DNA of 64,000 nt from Stieleria neptunia (GTDB lineage: Bacteria; Planctomycetota; Planctomycetia; Pirellulales; Pirellulaceae). Where the stretch lies: NCBI RefSeq assembly GCF_007754155.1, contig NZ_CP037423.1:6630938-6694937 (forward strand), given 5' to 3'. Positions 53,466 to 63,437 of the stretch are shown piece by piece (positions within the stretch are counted from its first letter, which is position 1; each line of letters opens with the position of its first letter). The position numbers and the translations under genes are program-made. The notes beneath the pieces are model-generated. The model did not search any database and had not been told where the DNA came from. It saw only the letters and a list, made by a program, of their open reading frames with translations.

Positions 53466-56066
53466 ATGTTTCGAACAAGGCAAGGAAGCCTGCTACCGCT
53501 GGCGATCGTGGCGTTGATCTCTATGCCCGTGGTGATGGCCGAGGATCCGGAGCTCAGTGCCCCTGCAGCGAGTGAGCCTGCAGCGAGTGCCGCTGCAGCG
53601 AGTGAGCCTACCTCCGTTGAGCCCGAATTCCGACTGCTTCGCATCGCCGAGAATCTGGAGCAGATGGTGGCCACAGGCGTGATGCCGGCTCAATTTGAGG
53701 AGGAGGACCTGTTCGGTAGCCCCAACGCGGCCGTCGGACAACAGGGGATTCAGCCGATCGACGCAGGGCCTTCGGGCGGACTGGAATCGTTCGACACCGG
53801 CGAAATTTCGGAAGACTTCGGTTTCGGCGACTGGAGTCTGATCAGCCGGCCGGCACTCAGCACCGACACGTCGTCCCTGGTTGATTCGGCCAGCTTTATC
53901 GACGACCTGGAACAGGTTCAGGGGACCAGCGAGGTCGGCTTGAACGAGGCGCCCGCCGTCGACATTGTGACCGCCCAAACCTTTAACTTGACCGCCACAC
54001 CCGACATGGGTGAAACCCTGGTCAACAACCCGACGACCCAAACGGTTCGCGCCCGACAGCGTAGCCAAGTGGGTTTTGATCCGCGGATCCGTGGCTTCTA
54101 CAACGGCCAGATCTACACCACGCATGACGGATCCTATCAGTTTCCCGTTCGCAGCGATTTGGACGGCGTGTTTTCCAAGATCGATCAATCGCTGATCGGC
54201 AATGTTCAGGTCTACAGCGGCCCGTACACGGTGCGTTACGGCAGCGGATTCTCGTTCTTGAATGTCGATACGATTCCCGCACCGCGTTATCAGTGCGGTT
54301 GGGAAAACCACATCCGCTTGGGCACCAACGTCCGCACCAATGGCGGCCAGACCTACAACACGATGACCTTGTTCGGCGGTGGCGAAAGCTTGGGCTACTT
54401 TGCCAATGTCGGCTATCGCAAGGGTAGCGATTACGAAGCCGGCGACGGGCTGCTGGTTCCGTCCAGCTACGACGCCTTCAACCTGTTCAGCGGGATCGGC
54501 TACGACATCGACGACCAGACCCGCAGCGAACTTCGCTACACGCACATTGATCAGGGCAACACCGAATACGCCGGCCAATTCTTCGACGTTGACGACTTGA
54601 AGAGCGATGGGCTGACACACAGCTTGATTCACCGGGACGAGCGCGCCGGGTTTGCCTATCGCGTTGACAGCTGGGTCAACTACACGGAGTTCAACGGTGA
54701 CACGAGCAACGGCAGTAAACGCCGCATTGATTTCCCGGTCTTGCAGCGCGTTGACGACGCCTTGGCTGCGATCGGTCGGCCGGGTAACACCGGGCCGCCG
54801 ACCACTCCGGTGATCGCAGCCCCCGGCGACGAATTCTTCGGAACCGTCAACGGTGACCTGATCAGCGCCGGGATGCGAGCGGGCGTGACGCAGGAGATCG
54901 ACCGTGATTCGACGCTGGGTGCCGGGTTTGACGTGCGATACGTTCGGCAAGAGATCGACGAATCCTTCGACCTGTCCGACTTCAATGACCAGTTCGGTAA
55001 TCCCCTGCTCGGCTTTAACACGGGGCTGCCGGCGGCTGAAGTGTTTGAACCCGGACTCTACACCGAGTATTCCTTCAAACCAAAACCGTTTTTGCAAACC
55101 GCCGTCGGAGCGCGGGTTTCATTCGCACACACCGAAGCCGATCCGCGTGACGTGGATCTGGGCCGATCCAATTTCCGCGACGTGGGAACAGGTGCGATCA
55201 ACACTGACCTGGATGTTTCCGACGTGTTGAGCTCGTTCTTCATCACCAACGACATCGACCTGGCGCCGGCGTGGAAGGCTCGCCTCGGCTTCGGCTATGC
55301 CGAACGCCTGCCGAACTTGGAACAACGCTACAGCGACGGACTGTTTCTCGCGATCATCCAGAACGGGTTCAGCCGCATCATCGGTGACCCGACGCTGAGC
55401 AAGGAACGCAACTGGCAAGTCGATGCACGCGTCAACATGGAATATGACTATCTACGTGCCCGGCTGAGCGGATTTCACAGCTGGATCGTGGACTACGTCA
55501 CCTACCAAGCCAATGAGGTCAGTGATCCAACCGGCGCCCAATTGCTGCGTGCGATCAATACCGAATACGCGACGCTGACAGGGTTCGAGTACTATTGCGA
55601 AGCCGATCTGGTCGACGGCTGGCAAGTGTTCGGAAGCCTGGCCTACCTGGACGGGCGAGACCGAGAAATCAATCAGCCGTTGTCTGGCATCAATCCGCTC
55701 GAAGGACGACTGGGTCTGCGACTGACCGACACGCGGCCGCAAAACGCATGGGGTGTCGAATGGGGCCTTCGAATGGTCGACAATCAGGACCGGCTGGCAA
55801 CACTTCGCACCGTGCCTCCGGCGACGGGTGTAGTGACGTTGGAGTCGGCAACGCCAGGATTCACCACCAGCTACTTTCGCGCTTATTGCCGCCCGGCCAA
55901 TAACGTGAACATCACGATGGGTGTTGAGAACTTGTTCGACAACAATTACTACGAACACCTGAACTTGCGACTTCCGGCACAAACGGCTCCGCAGTCACCG
56001 TACGGCCAAACCGCCGTGCTGTCGCCCGGGTTCACGCCGTACTTCGGTGTCGAAGTCGACTACTAA
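53466..56066 (+). CDS. TonB-dependent outer-membrane receptor
   Basis: An 866-aa TonB-dependent receptor for energised uptake across the outer membrane. The ATG at 53466 has an acaggga ribosome-binding site. A signal peptide (MFRTRQGSLLPLAIVALISM, cleaved near VMAEDP) precedes an Ala/Ser repeat (ASEPAAS units) and a 110-residue acidic linker. The plug domain is about 185-300 (LVNNPTTQTVRARQRSQVGF, GNVQVYSGPYTVRYGSGF) and is shortened; a TonB box is not obvious. The barrel has the usual NITMGVENLFDNNYYEH near the C-terminus and ends in Tyr. No neighbour indicates the substrate. Its stop overlaps that of the convergent next gene. Confidence 0.88.
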   Translation: MFRTRQGSLLPLAIVALISMPVVMAEDPELSAPAASEPAASAAAASEPTSVEPEFRLLRIAENLEQMVATGVMPAQFEEEDLFGSPNAAVGQQGIQPIDAGPSGGLESFDTGEISEDFGFGDWSLISRPALSTDTSSLVDSASFIDDLEQVQGTSEVGLNEAPAVDIVTAQTFNLTATPDMGETLVNNPTTQTVRARQRSQVGFDPRIRGFYNGQIYTTHDGSYQFPVRSDLDGVFSKIDQSLIGNVQVYSGPYTVRYGSGFSFLNVDTIPAPRYQCGWENHIRLGTNVRTNGGQTYNTMTLFGGGESLGYFANVGYRKGSDYEAGDGLLVPSSYDAFNLFSGIGYDIDDQTRSELRYTHIDQGNTEYAGQFFDVDDLKSDGLTHSLIHRDERAGFAYRVDSWVNYTEFNGDTSNGSKRRIDFPVLQRVDDALAAIGRPGNTGPPTTPVIAAPGDEFFGTVNGDLISAGMRAGVTQEIDRDSTLGAGFDVRYVRQEIDESFDLSDFNDQFGNPLLGFNTGLPAAEVFEPGLYTEYSFKPKPFLQTAVGARVSFAHTEADPRDVDLGRSNFRDVGTGAINTDLDVSDVLSSFFITNDIDLAPAWKARLGFGYAERLPNLEQRYSDGLFLAIIQNGFSRIIGDPTLSKERNWQVDARVNMEYDYLRARLSGFHSWIVDYVTYQANEVSDPTGAQLLRAINTEYATLTGFEYYCEADLVDGWQVFGSLAYLDGRDREINQPLSGINPLEGRLGLRLTDTRPQNAWGVEWGLRMVDNQDRLATLRTVPPATGVVTLESATPGFTTSYFRAYCRPANNVNITMGVENLFDNNYYEHLNLRLPAQTAPQSPYGQTAVLSPGFTPYFGVEVDY

Positions 56067-59000
56067 CGGCTGTCAAAGTCGATCGGAACGGCCCCCTTGG
56101 CCGCCAGCGTGCTCTGTTTCTGAATCTCGCTGGCGGCGATCGCACTGAGCGACACCGATGCTTCGGCGTCGGCAAAGTCAAAGGTGCGTGTGACGACCCG
56201 CTTGTCACGATAAACGACCGTCGAGGCCTCGTCGGGAAGCGGCGAGGGCAGGACCCGAATGCTGTTCGGTTCGCGTTCGTCGGCGTATTGCTCGGTGACC
56301 GTGACGCGAATCCCGCCTCCGGAATTGGGTTCCCGTTGGGTTCGAAACGAGACGCCGGGCAAGTCGTCCAGCGTGATCAGATCCGGCCGATCCAACGGAA
56401 TCGGGGTGCCGGCCAGACGTTGATCGCCAAACCGCAGCCACGCTTTGACGGCGACTTGGTCATACCGTGCATCAAAATCATCGATGCGGCAGAGCAGAAT
56501 CGGAATCGGTTGACGCTCCAGAAACTCGGGCAGACTGAACGAATACGTCTCTTGGCGTCCGCCGCTTGCCGCACGACTGTCGATCCCCGTCAGTTCGACC
56601 CAGATATCTGAAGGCCGCGGCGTAAATTTTCCATTCCCCTGGTCACCGCTGGCGCTTTCGATCGCCACCTGAATCGTCAACTGGCGGTCGACGCGTCTGC
56701 TCATCGCACCGGCGCGCACTTGGAAACGGCTGGCATCGGTTAACTCCGTCGCGATCTTGCTGAACGGGCTGAACCGGAAATTGAACGGCTGGTGCGACAA
56801 CTGCTTGTCCGCCAAGATCAACTCAAACTGCTCGCCGCCTTCGACACGGACGTCCGTCGATTCGTCGACCGGGTCGCCATCATCGGGCAGCGTCGCCCGA
56901 ATGGAATAATTCTCCGCAGGCAAGACCGGATGCCCGCTCGGGGTCGCGACACCGCTGGGCGGCCACTGCGAAATGGAGACCACCGAATCGAAGTCGGCCT
57001 TGATGCTCGCCGTTTCGCGATTCCGCTCCCAAGAGACTTCCGGTTTGGAACGGATGGTTTGCAAGTGCCGCAGCAGAGCCTTGCCGTCGGCGGCATCGAG
57101 AAACTTTGCCCCGCGGAATTCGTCCTCGAGTTTCTTGGCGCTGATCAAGTAACGGACAAAGGTCAATTTGATCGTCTTCTGATTCTTGGCGTACAGGGCT
57201 TGTGCCTGGTCACTCAAATCGTCGACGTTGGTGCCTTCGGTGTGTACCGTCGCGGGCAACCCATCGGTCAGCACGATGATGTGACCGCGGCGGCGTCCGA
57301 GTTGCTTGTAGGCTTCGACGATCGCTCGATAGGTCGGCGTGGTGCCGATCGCGCCGAGGTTTGAGATCTTGCTCCTCAGATCACGGACTTGGCGGGCGTC
57401 GAGCGGCTTGATCGGTGCGGCGACGCGAACGTCAAAGTTCGGGTTGCTGGCGATCTGTTCGTTTCCGGCGACATGGCCGGCGTCGATGACTTGTCCCTGG
57501 ACGAGTTGCTCGACGCGAAATTTATACTGCCCGTTGACTTCGACCGGCCAGATTTTTGGTTTGCCGTCGCGACTCCGCTTGCCGGTCAACGGATTGATCA
57601 ACGTCTCCTTGAAACCGAATTGATCACCGAAGACGATCAGTCCGACTTCCACCTCCGGCGTCAGTCCGTTCAGGAACCCGGTGACCGCGGTCTTGGCGAC
57701 CTCCAGACGCGGCAACCCGGCATTGGTGCCGATGCCCATCGAACGCGAGCAATCCATCACCAGCAGCAACCGCTCGGGTTCTTTCTGGCGGCGGATGACG
57801 CGGGCCGCCGGTTCGGCATAGTTGGGCAGCCGAAACACCATCCGCGTCCCCCCGGTCAGCGTCTTAAACGCGATGCGTCCGGTGCGTCTCATGCCGCGGA
57901 AAAACACGCCGGTGACGATCGATGCTTCATCTGCCGCGGTATCCGCCGGGACCGACATCGGGACTGTAATGGCCGCCACGTCCGACGGCTGCGAGGATGC
58001 CCCCGCGGGCGGCTCCAACAACACGGTCTTGGACTGATCGCCCAGCCTGGACCAGACCGATGCGTACCCGACCGGGATGGAAGCCGGACGGTCGAGCACA
58101 AACTGCACCTCCGTTCCGAGCACAAATTTCAACAAGTTGCCCACGCGAAGGTCTTCCGCGGGTTGGGGCTGCAAGGATCGCTTTGCGACCGCTGCTGTGC
58201 CGGCCGCCGCCAAGCGGGCGCTCAAGTCCACCCCGTCCAAATTCAATTTGATCGTCGGAAACAGCGGATTCTGATTGCGTGATTGAAGCAACCGATTGGC
58301 GGCGTCGACGAAGAACGGTTGATCGCCCTCGCGTGCGCCACACCAAAATTCATCCATCGTCCGCGAGGCATGGTCGAACAGGAACAATTGCTGGTCGATG
58401 GCAAAACGCCCCTTGCCGATCTTTTCGACTTCCGGGGGAGCGTAGGTGAACAGGATCGTCCGGGCCCGCAGGTAGGTGTCCCAACCCTCGATTTTTCGTC
58501 GTGTCGTCGGCAACGACGCCTTTGCTTCGGAGCGTTGGATCGGATCTTGAATCACGTCGTCGGCCAGCGTCCGCTCGCCCAGGCGTCCCCCGGCGAGCTC
58601 GGCCACCTGTTTTCGAAAGGAAACGCCGGTGGCTTGAAACAGCTCGACCAAATTCGGGGCCGCGGCATCGCCGGCGGTCGGCGGAGCGGAGGTGGTCGGC
58701 GGAGCGGTGGCGGCCAGCAGTGCGGGGTCGCCGGCCACGCTCAGCCAATGGTCCCAGACGTGCTTGCGACCGATCGCCATCAGATCCAGCGTCGTCGCCG
58801 TCTCGCCACCGTCGGGAACCGGCTGATTGCTCTTGACGGTTCCCACGCCGGCGCTGACATCGGCGATCAGATCACACAGCCGCGTGTGGACGCGTTGTCG
58901 CAGTTCCGCACGATCGGTCCCCGACCCGGCCAGCAGCGCGAAATTCTGGCGTAAGCCCTTGGCATCCCCGGCTTTTTCCTTGGTCGCCAGATTCAATCGA

Positions 59001-61150
59001 TCGATGATCCGATCGGTCAGCGCGTCGAACGCCTTTTGCGCCTTCAAACGCGCCGCCTGAATCTGTGGCTCTCGCGCCGCGACGGGCTGGTTGTCGTCGT
59101 CTTGGGGAAGCTGCAAACTGGACACGAGCGTGCCGAGGCTATCGATCGCGCGTCCGACGATCGCGCGTGTTTGGCTGTCGGGAAACTGTTCTTGATAGTC
59201 GAACGCCTCCATATCAACCATCAACGTCTCCGCGATGCGTGGGATGGAATGCAGCATCTGGTCGCGCAGTTTGTAAGCTTGCGATATCTCGGATGCGGAT
59301 TGCGCCAGCGACTCGAACCCGTCACCGACCTCGCGCCAGCGACTGCGTCCGATCCCCTGTTCGCCACCATTGCGCGACAACATTCGATCCACGCATGCCA
59401 ATCGTTGCTGTTGCAGGTCATGGAAACGCTTTCGAATCCAAAACGACGCCCGCAGATCATCGCTGCACAGGGTCTGGCGACTCAGGTTTTGGCATTCAAA
59501 CAGCGTCGCAACGGATTGCGGTTCCAGGTGCGTCAGGTCGGGCGCCGAGCAAAGTCGCATCAGTTGAGACTCGATCAACGACGCCGGCTGGGCTCCGGTC
59601 ACCAAATTGGCACGCTCCAACAACTCCGAGGCAAGCGTCAGTGATTCCGCGTCATACTTTTTTTCCTCGATCCACGACAACAGAAACCGGATCGCTTGCG
59701 CCTCGCTCATCGGCACTTGAATGGCAGCGGCGACGTCAGGCTTCTTGCGCCAATTGCCGATCATCTCACGAAACGCCGCCCGCTCGTCCTCGTTCAAGTC
59801 GACCAGTTCGTGACCGTCGCCGCGAAAATAATCGCGCAGCGCCAGTTCCGGCAACGAGCTGACGTCGGGCATCGTATCGGGTCCGAGTTCGAACTGCGCC
59901 AAATCGCTTTCACAGCCCGAACGGATTGTGGCAAACCGGTCCCGGTATCCTTTTCCGGACAGCAGCAGGGCATCCAAGCGGGCGAGTTTCTTTTCCAGGG
60001 TCGCCCAGCCCAAGGGGTTGAACGCCAACGGCGGGTGCGTCATGCGGGCCAGTCGATTATGACGTTGCCACAGCTTGTCGACTTCGGCGAACTCGCTGCG
60101 GAGCTGGGCATGGTCGACGATCGGCAGCGACGGTGCCGGCTGGGGGCCCGGCTGGCTGATGAAATTCCAATCCGCCGCCTGGCGGCCGACGATCATCGGC
60201 GTCTGCGTCGCATCCCACGTCGCCTTGGCGTCTTCGTTCACCTGGCGTTTGAGATACTCGGCGATCTCGCCCACGGTGACCATTTCGTTTTGATCCAGGT
60301 CGCCTTTTCCGGTCAACGCTTCGACCAGGGCTTTGGTAAACAGCCCATGGCCTTTGCGTGGATCCCACCAACTGCGTTGCCCGGGGCTGGCCGACAGCAC
60401 GACGGCGATCCGGTCCGACGCGTTGCGGGTCACCCGCTGACAGGCTTCGGAAAACGATTCGGAAAACTGGCCCCAGTCCCATTGCGGACCGACACGCGCC
60501 GCATCGATGAAGATCACCGTCCTGACGTCCTTGGAATCGTTGCCGCGTTCCTCCAGGGTGCGGACGATTTCGTCGAACAAGTCCTGAAAGCGGATCCAGG
60601 TGTCTTCGCGATCGGCGCGGCTATCCCCGACGGCCAGATACGGCGTCCCCTTGTCGACGAACCCGTGGGCGCTCAGATAGATCGCGATCATGTCCCCGCC
60701 CGGGCCGCCGGGCTGGACGTTCGCCAGCGGCTTGGTGATCGCGGTGATCAAGCGGTTCGTTTCGTGGCCCATCACGCCCGACGCATCATTCGGATTGCCG
60801 ACGACGACGACATTTTCAGACGGATCGTTGACGCCGCCCCCGAACCAAGCCCACAACAATTCGACGTCTTCGAGCGCGAAGGGATTCGGTGCGGTGAACA
60901 AGGCCGAATGGTTCGCCCGCGCGCCCGATTGCGAGACCGCCGCGACGATCATCGGGACATCACGGTCGGGCGAACGACGCAACATATAAACCAGCAGCGC
61001 CAACAACAGCACGCCCAACGTGGATAGCATGCTGACGCGAAACAACAGTTTGCGGCTCTCGCGGCCGCGATGACCGAATTCCGTCGTCGTCGCGGCGACC
61101 ACGCGTTTGTTCGATTTGCGCCATCCGGCTCGTTGATTGGCTTTGGCCAT
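56063..61150 (-). CDS. Membrane protein with caspase-like and von Willebrand A domains
   Basis: A 1695-aa protein starting at ATG 61150; an in-frame extension to 61333 crosses a palindromic repeat and is rejected. A membrane helix lies at 36-57 (SMLSTLGVLLLALLVYML). Residues about 63-320 form a caspase-fold domain: the histidine is in IYLSAHGFVDKG (His162), but the position of the catalytic cysteine reads FIDAARVG (Ala218), where active relatives have DxC. A long helical middle follows. A von Willebrand A domain starts near 1130, with MIDAS DCSRSMG and VLTDGLPAT. The last 300 residues are beta-rich. The stop overlaps that of the TonB receptor. A scaffold or sensor role is inference. Confidence 0.85.
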   Translation of the reverse strand: MAKANQRAGWRKSNKRVVAATTTEFGHRGRESRKLLFRVSMLSTLGVLLLALLVYMLRRSPDRDVPMIVAAVSQSGARANHSALFTAPNPFALEDVELLWAWFGGGVNDPSENVVVVGNPNDASGVMGHETNRLITAITKPLANVQPGGPGGDMIAIYLSAHGFVDKGTPYLAVGDSRADREDTWIRFQDLFDEIVRTLEERGNDSKDVRTVIFIDAARVGPQWDWGQFSESFSEACQRVTRNASDRIAVVLSASPGQRSWWDPRKGHGLFTKALVEALTGKGDLDQNEMVTVGEIAEYLKRQVNEDAKATWDATQTPMIVGRQAADWNFISQPGPQPAPSLPIVDHAQLRSEFAEVDKLWQRHNRLARMTHPPLAFNPLGWATLEKKLARLDALLLSGKGYRDRFATIRSGCESDLAQFELGPDTMPDVSSLPELALRDYFRGDGHELVDLNEDERAAFREMIGNWRKKPDVAAAIQVPMSEAQAIRFLLSWIEEKKYDAESLTLASELLERANLVTGAQPASLIESQLMRLCSAPDLTHLEPQSVATLFECQNLSRQTLCSDDLRASFWIRKRFHDLQQQRLACVDRMLSRNGGEQGIGRSRWREVGDGFESLAQSASEISQAYKLRDQMLHSIPRIAETLMVDMEAFDYQEQFPDSQTRAIVGRAIDSLGTLVSSLQLPQDDDNQPVAAREPQIQAARLKAQKAFDALTDRIIDRLNLATKEKAGDAKGLRQNFALLAGSGTDRAELRQRVHTRLCDLIADVSAGVGTVKSNQPVPDGGETATTLDLMAIGRKHVWDHWLSVAGDPALLAATAPPTTSAPPTAGDAAAPNLVELFQATGVSFRKQVAELAGGRLGERTLADDVIQDPIQRSEAKASLPTTRRKIEGWDTYLRARTILFTYAPPEVEKIGKGRFAIDQQLFLFDHASRTMDEFWCGAREGDQPFFVDAANRLLQSRNQNPLFPTIKLNLDGVDLSARLAAAGTAAVAKRSLQPQPAEDLRVGNLLKFVLGTEVQFVLDRPASIPVGYASVWSRLGDQSKTVLLEPPAGASSQPSDVAAITVPMSVPADTAADEASIVTGVFFRGMRRTGRIAFKTLTGGTRMVFRLPNYAEPAARVIRRQKEPERLLLVMDCSRSMGIGTNAGLPRLEVAKTAVTGFLNGLTPEVEVGLIVFGDQFGFKETLINPLTGKRSRDGKPKIWPVEVNGQYKFRVEQLVQGQVIDAGHVAGNEQIASNPNFDVRVAAPIKPLDARQVRDLRSKISNLGAIGTTPTYRAIVEAYKQLGRRRGHIIVLTDGLPATVHTEGTNVDDLSDQAQALYAKNQKTIKLTFVRYLISAKKLEDEFRGAKFLDAADGKALLRHLQTIRSKPEVSWERNRETASIKADFDSVVSISQWPPSGVATPSGHPVLPAENYSIRATLPDDGDPVDESTDVRVEGGEQFELILADKQLSHQPFNFRFSPFSKIATELTDASRFQVRAGAMSRRVDRQLTIQVAIESASGDQGNGKFTPRPSDIWVELTGIDSRAASGGRQETYSFSLPEFLERQPIPILLCRIDDFDARYDQVAVKAWLRFGDQRLAGTPIPLDRPDLITLDDLPGVSFRTQREPNSGGGIRVTVTEQYADEREPNSIRVLPSPLPDEASTVVYRDKRVVTRTFDFADAEASVSLSAIAASEIQKQSTLAAKGAVPIDFDSR

Positions 61151-61250
61151 CGTACTGTCGTTAGGATTTCGATGCGTGCCGGCAAAGACTTGCCACGCGT
61201 GCGTCACGGGTGCTTTGTCAGCTAAAAATTTTCGAGCCTGCGTTTGTCGA

Positions 61251-61328
61251 GCGGAAAAGGGGTCAGGTACCAAAAACCAAATGGGCCGCAGGGTGCTTCG
61301 CATTTTTGGTACCTGCCCCCTTTTCCGC
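61251..61328. repeat. Palindromic repeat with ggtcaggtacc core
   Basis: Arms of about 26 bases (gcggaaaaggggtcaggtac and its complement) flank a 26-base loop, with one mismatch. Similar ggggtcaggtacc palindromes occur in many bacteria as REP-like elements mobilised by tyrosine transposases, but no transposase is nearby. Confidence 0.7.
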
Positions 61329-61378
61329 GGCACCCTCGATCTACTTTAGATTCTAGGGCACCGCTTGATGTGAATCGA

Positions 61379-61876
61379 TTACCCGTCTTCGTAACCCCGC
61401 AAGAATGCGGAAAAGCGTTCGGCACCGTCGGCCATCAACAACCACGTCCCCGGTGGCATCACCGCGACGAATCGCTCTCGGACCGACACTGCTTGCCCGG
61501 GCCAACAATAAACAAACACCACGTCGGTCGGCACCACCACATCGTGATAGCTGGCGTTGATCGTCTCGGCCGATAGATCAAATTGCCGGAACAGTTCGAC
61601 CGCACGCTGTGTCAATTCGGGGTTAATTTCAATGCCCGTCGCCTGGAAACCCAGCATCGCTGCGATGCCGGTGCCGATCCCCGGCCCGCTGCCCCACTCG
61701 CAATAACGTTTTCCAGGGATCACGCGCAAGTAGGCGTGCAGCAGTTCGGCGCTGCTGGGGATGTAATCAAAGCAATCCACGGACTTGCCGGCCCGGCGGC
61801 CCGCTTCGATCCATTGAGCCACACGTCGTGTGACGGGACCGGGGGCGGGATCGAGATCGATGGGCTGGAGACACAT
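61379..61876 (-). CDS. Small SAM-dependent methyltransferase
   Basis: A 165-aa class I methyltransferase-like protein. Motif I reads YCEWGSGPGIGTGIAAML (about 88-105), the strand-2 acid is in ATGIEINPELTQRA, and DVVFVYCWPGQ fits motif IV. The N-terminus (LDPAPGPVTRRVAQWIEAG) and FDYIPSSAELLHAYL are conserved-looking, but I do not know the family or substrate. It is divergent from the carrier gene across 77 bp. Confidence 0.78.
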   Translation of the reverse strand: MCLQPIDLDPAPGPVTRRVAQWIEAGRRAGKSVDCFDYIPSSAELLHAYLRVIPGKRYCEWGSGPGIGTGIAAMLGFQATGIEINPELTQRAVELFRQFDLSAETINASYHDVVVPTDVVFVYCWPGQAVSVRERFVAVMPPGTWLLMADGAERFSAFLRGYEDG

Positions 61877-61953
61877 GGGCAGACAGGGTTGGAAGACGGA
61901 TCGCAGAAAACGGGGTTTACCAGGGGTATTCGTCGCGTCGCCGCCAAAGTTTC

Positions 61954-63396
61954 GTGATTCCTTGTCGGAGCGAGCACGTTTCGTTACTTTCTGGCTACCG
62001 GTGGTGCATCTTCAACAGCCTACCATGCAAAACCACGCGACCAGCGGGCGAAGCGATTCATAGACCGACCGACAGTTTCGATTCTCAAGCACCAGCCGAG
62101 CAGCGCGTGGCGATTTGGGCGGCGGCTTGGTTCTTCTTTGTGTTGCTCAGCTACAGCGTCGTTCGTCCGGTGCGGGAGACGATGGGAGCGATCGGCGGCA
62201 CCAAGCAACTGCAAGGGCTGATGCTGGTGACGTTTGCCGCCATGCTGATTGCCGTTCCGATCTATGCGTCGCTGGTCAATCGGCTGCCGCGACGCTGGCT
62301 GGTCCGCGTCGTGTATCATTTTTTCAGCGTGTCGCTGCTGGTCTTCAGTGCCTCGCTCAGTTTCGGTGATGAATTCGTTCGCGTTTGGGCGGCCCGAACG
62401 TTCTTCATTTGGGTCAACGTTTTCGGCTTGTTTGCGACCAGCGTGTTTTGGTCCGTTCTGGCGGACCTGTTCAGCAGCGAGCAAGGGAAACGGCTGTTCG
62501 GTCGCATCGCCGCCGGCGGAACCGTCGGTGCGGTGACGGGATCGCTGTTGACCAGCCAGGTGGCGACCGCGTTGTCCACCGCCGGTTTGTTGCTGATCCC
62601 GATGGTCACGCTGCAGGCGGGACTGTGGTGCGCGTGGCGGCTGGAGAAGCGTGTCGCGATCGATCCCCAGTTCGCGGCGACACGACCGCAGCGTGATCCC
62701 GGCCCGGCGCCGACGGTGGGCGGGCTTTGGGAGGGCGTGACCCATGTCCTTCAATCCTCGTACCTGGCCTCGATCTGCGTGTTCCTGTTCTTCGTTCAAG
62801 CGGCCGGGACACAGTTGTATTTTCAGCAGGCCGAAATTGTCGGGGCGAGCGTTCCGGATGATCAATCCAAGACCCAGCTGTTCGCCTACATCGACTTTGC
62901 GACACAGATTTTGACGCTGACGGCCCAGCTGGTCTTGTCCGGCTGGATGCTGCGACGACTGGGGGTCGGTGTCTCGTTGATGGCGCTGCCGCTGATTTAT
63001 ATCGTTTCCTTTTCGGTCTTGTCGGTCTACGGCAGCCTGGCGGTCGTCGCCACGGCCATGGTCGTGACGCGGGCGACCGGCTATGGAATCACCGTGCCGG
63101 CCCGCGAGGTGTTGTTTACCGTCGTCAGCCGTAAAGACAAATACAAGTCGAAAAGCTTCATCGACACGGTCGTGCTACGCGGCGGTGACGCGATCTCCAG
63201 TCAAGTCCTGGGATCGCTGCGAAACCTCGCCGGCTTCGGGTTCGCGACGCTAAATTTTTGGACGCTGCCGATCCTGGCGGTTTGGTCCTACGCCGCCTTC
63301 CGCCTCGGCCGCCGCCAACAGCAACTCGCCGCCCAGCAACCCGACGGACAGGAGCCGCCTAACGAAAACGACGATAGCACCGACAATAAACGGTAG
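61954..63396 (+). CDS. Carrier of the ATP/ADP-exchanger-like / MFS type
   Basis: An about 480-aa integral membrane protein with 11-12 helices. The first block (FFFVLLSYSVVRPVRETMGA, then IGGTKQLQGLMLVTFAAMLI) matches the NTP/NDP antiporter-like proteins of non-parasitic bacteria, whose substrate is unclear. The middle block has RLFGRIAAGGTVGAVTGSLL and the C-terminal part DKYKSKSFIDTVVLRGGDAI, also family-typical. The start is uncertain: GTG 61954 gives an odd 45-residue leader, and a short alternative start lies near 62107 (VAIWAAAW). It ends with a Gln/Pro-rich tail. Confidence 0.85.
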   Translation: MIPCRSEHVSLLSGYRWCIFNSLPCKTTRPAGEAIHRPTDSFDSQAPAEQRVAIWAAAWFFFVLLSYSVVRPVRETMGAIGGTKQLQGLMLVTFAAMLIAVPIYASLVNRLPRRWLVRVVYHFFSVSLLVFSASLSFGDEFVRVWAARTFFIWVNVFGLFATSVFWSVLADLFSSEQGKRLFGRIAAGGTVGAVTGSLLTSQVATALSTAGLLLIPMVTLQAGLWCAWRLEKRVAIDPQFAATRPQRDPGPAPTVGGLWEGVTHVLQSSYLASICVFLFFVQAAGTQLYFQQAEIVGASVPDDQSKTQLFAYIDFATQILTLTAQLVLSGWMLRRLGVGVSLMALPLIYIVSFSVLSVYGSLAVVATAMVVTRATGYGITVPAREVLFTVVSRKDKYKSKSFIDTVVLRGGDAISSQVLGSLRNLAGFGFATLNFWTLPILAVWSYAAFRLGRRQQQLAAQQPDGQEPPNENDDSTDNKR

Positions 63397-63437
63397 AATC
63401 AAGGGCGTCCGGGCGGCCAATCGAGAGGGTGAATCGA

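Noticed and set aside
61151..61333. 61-residue extension of the caspase/von Willebrand protein
   Set aside because: It is a translation of the palindromic repeat and its flank; the membrane topology fits the ATG at 61150.
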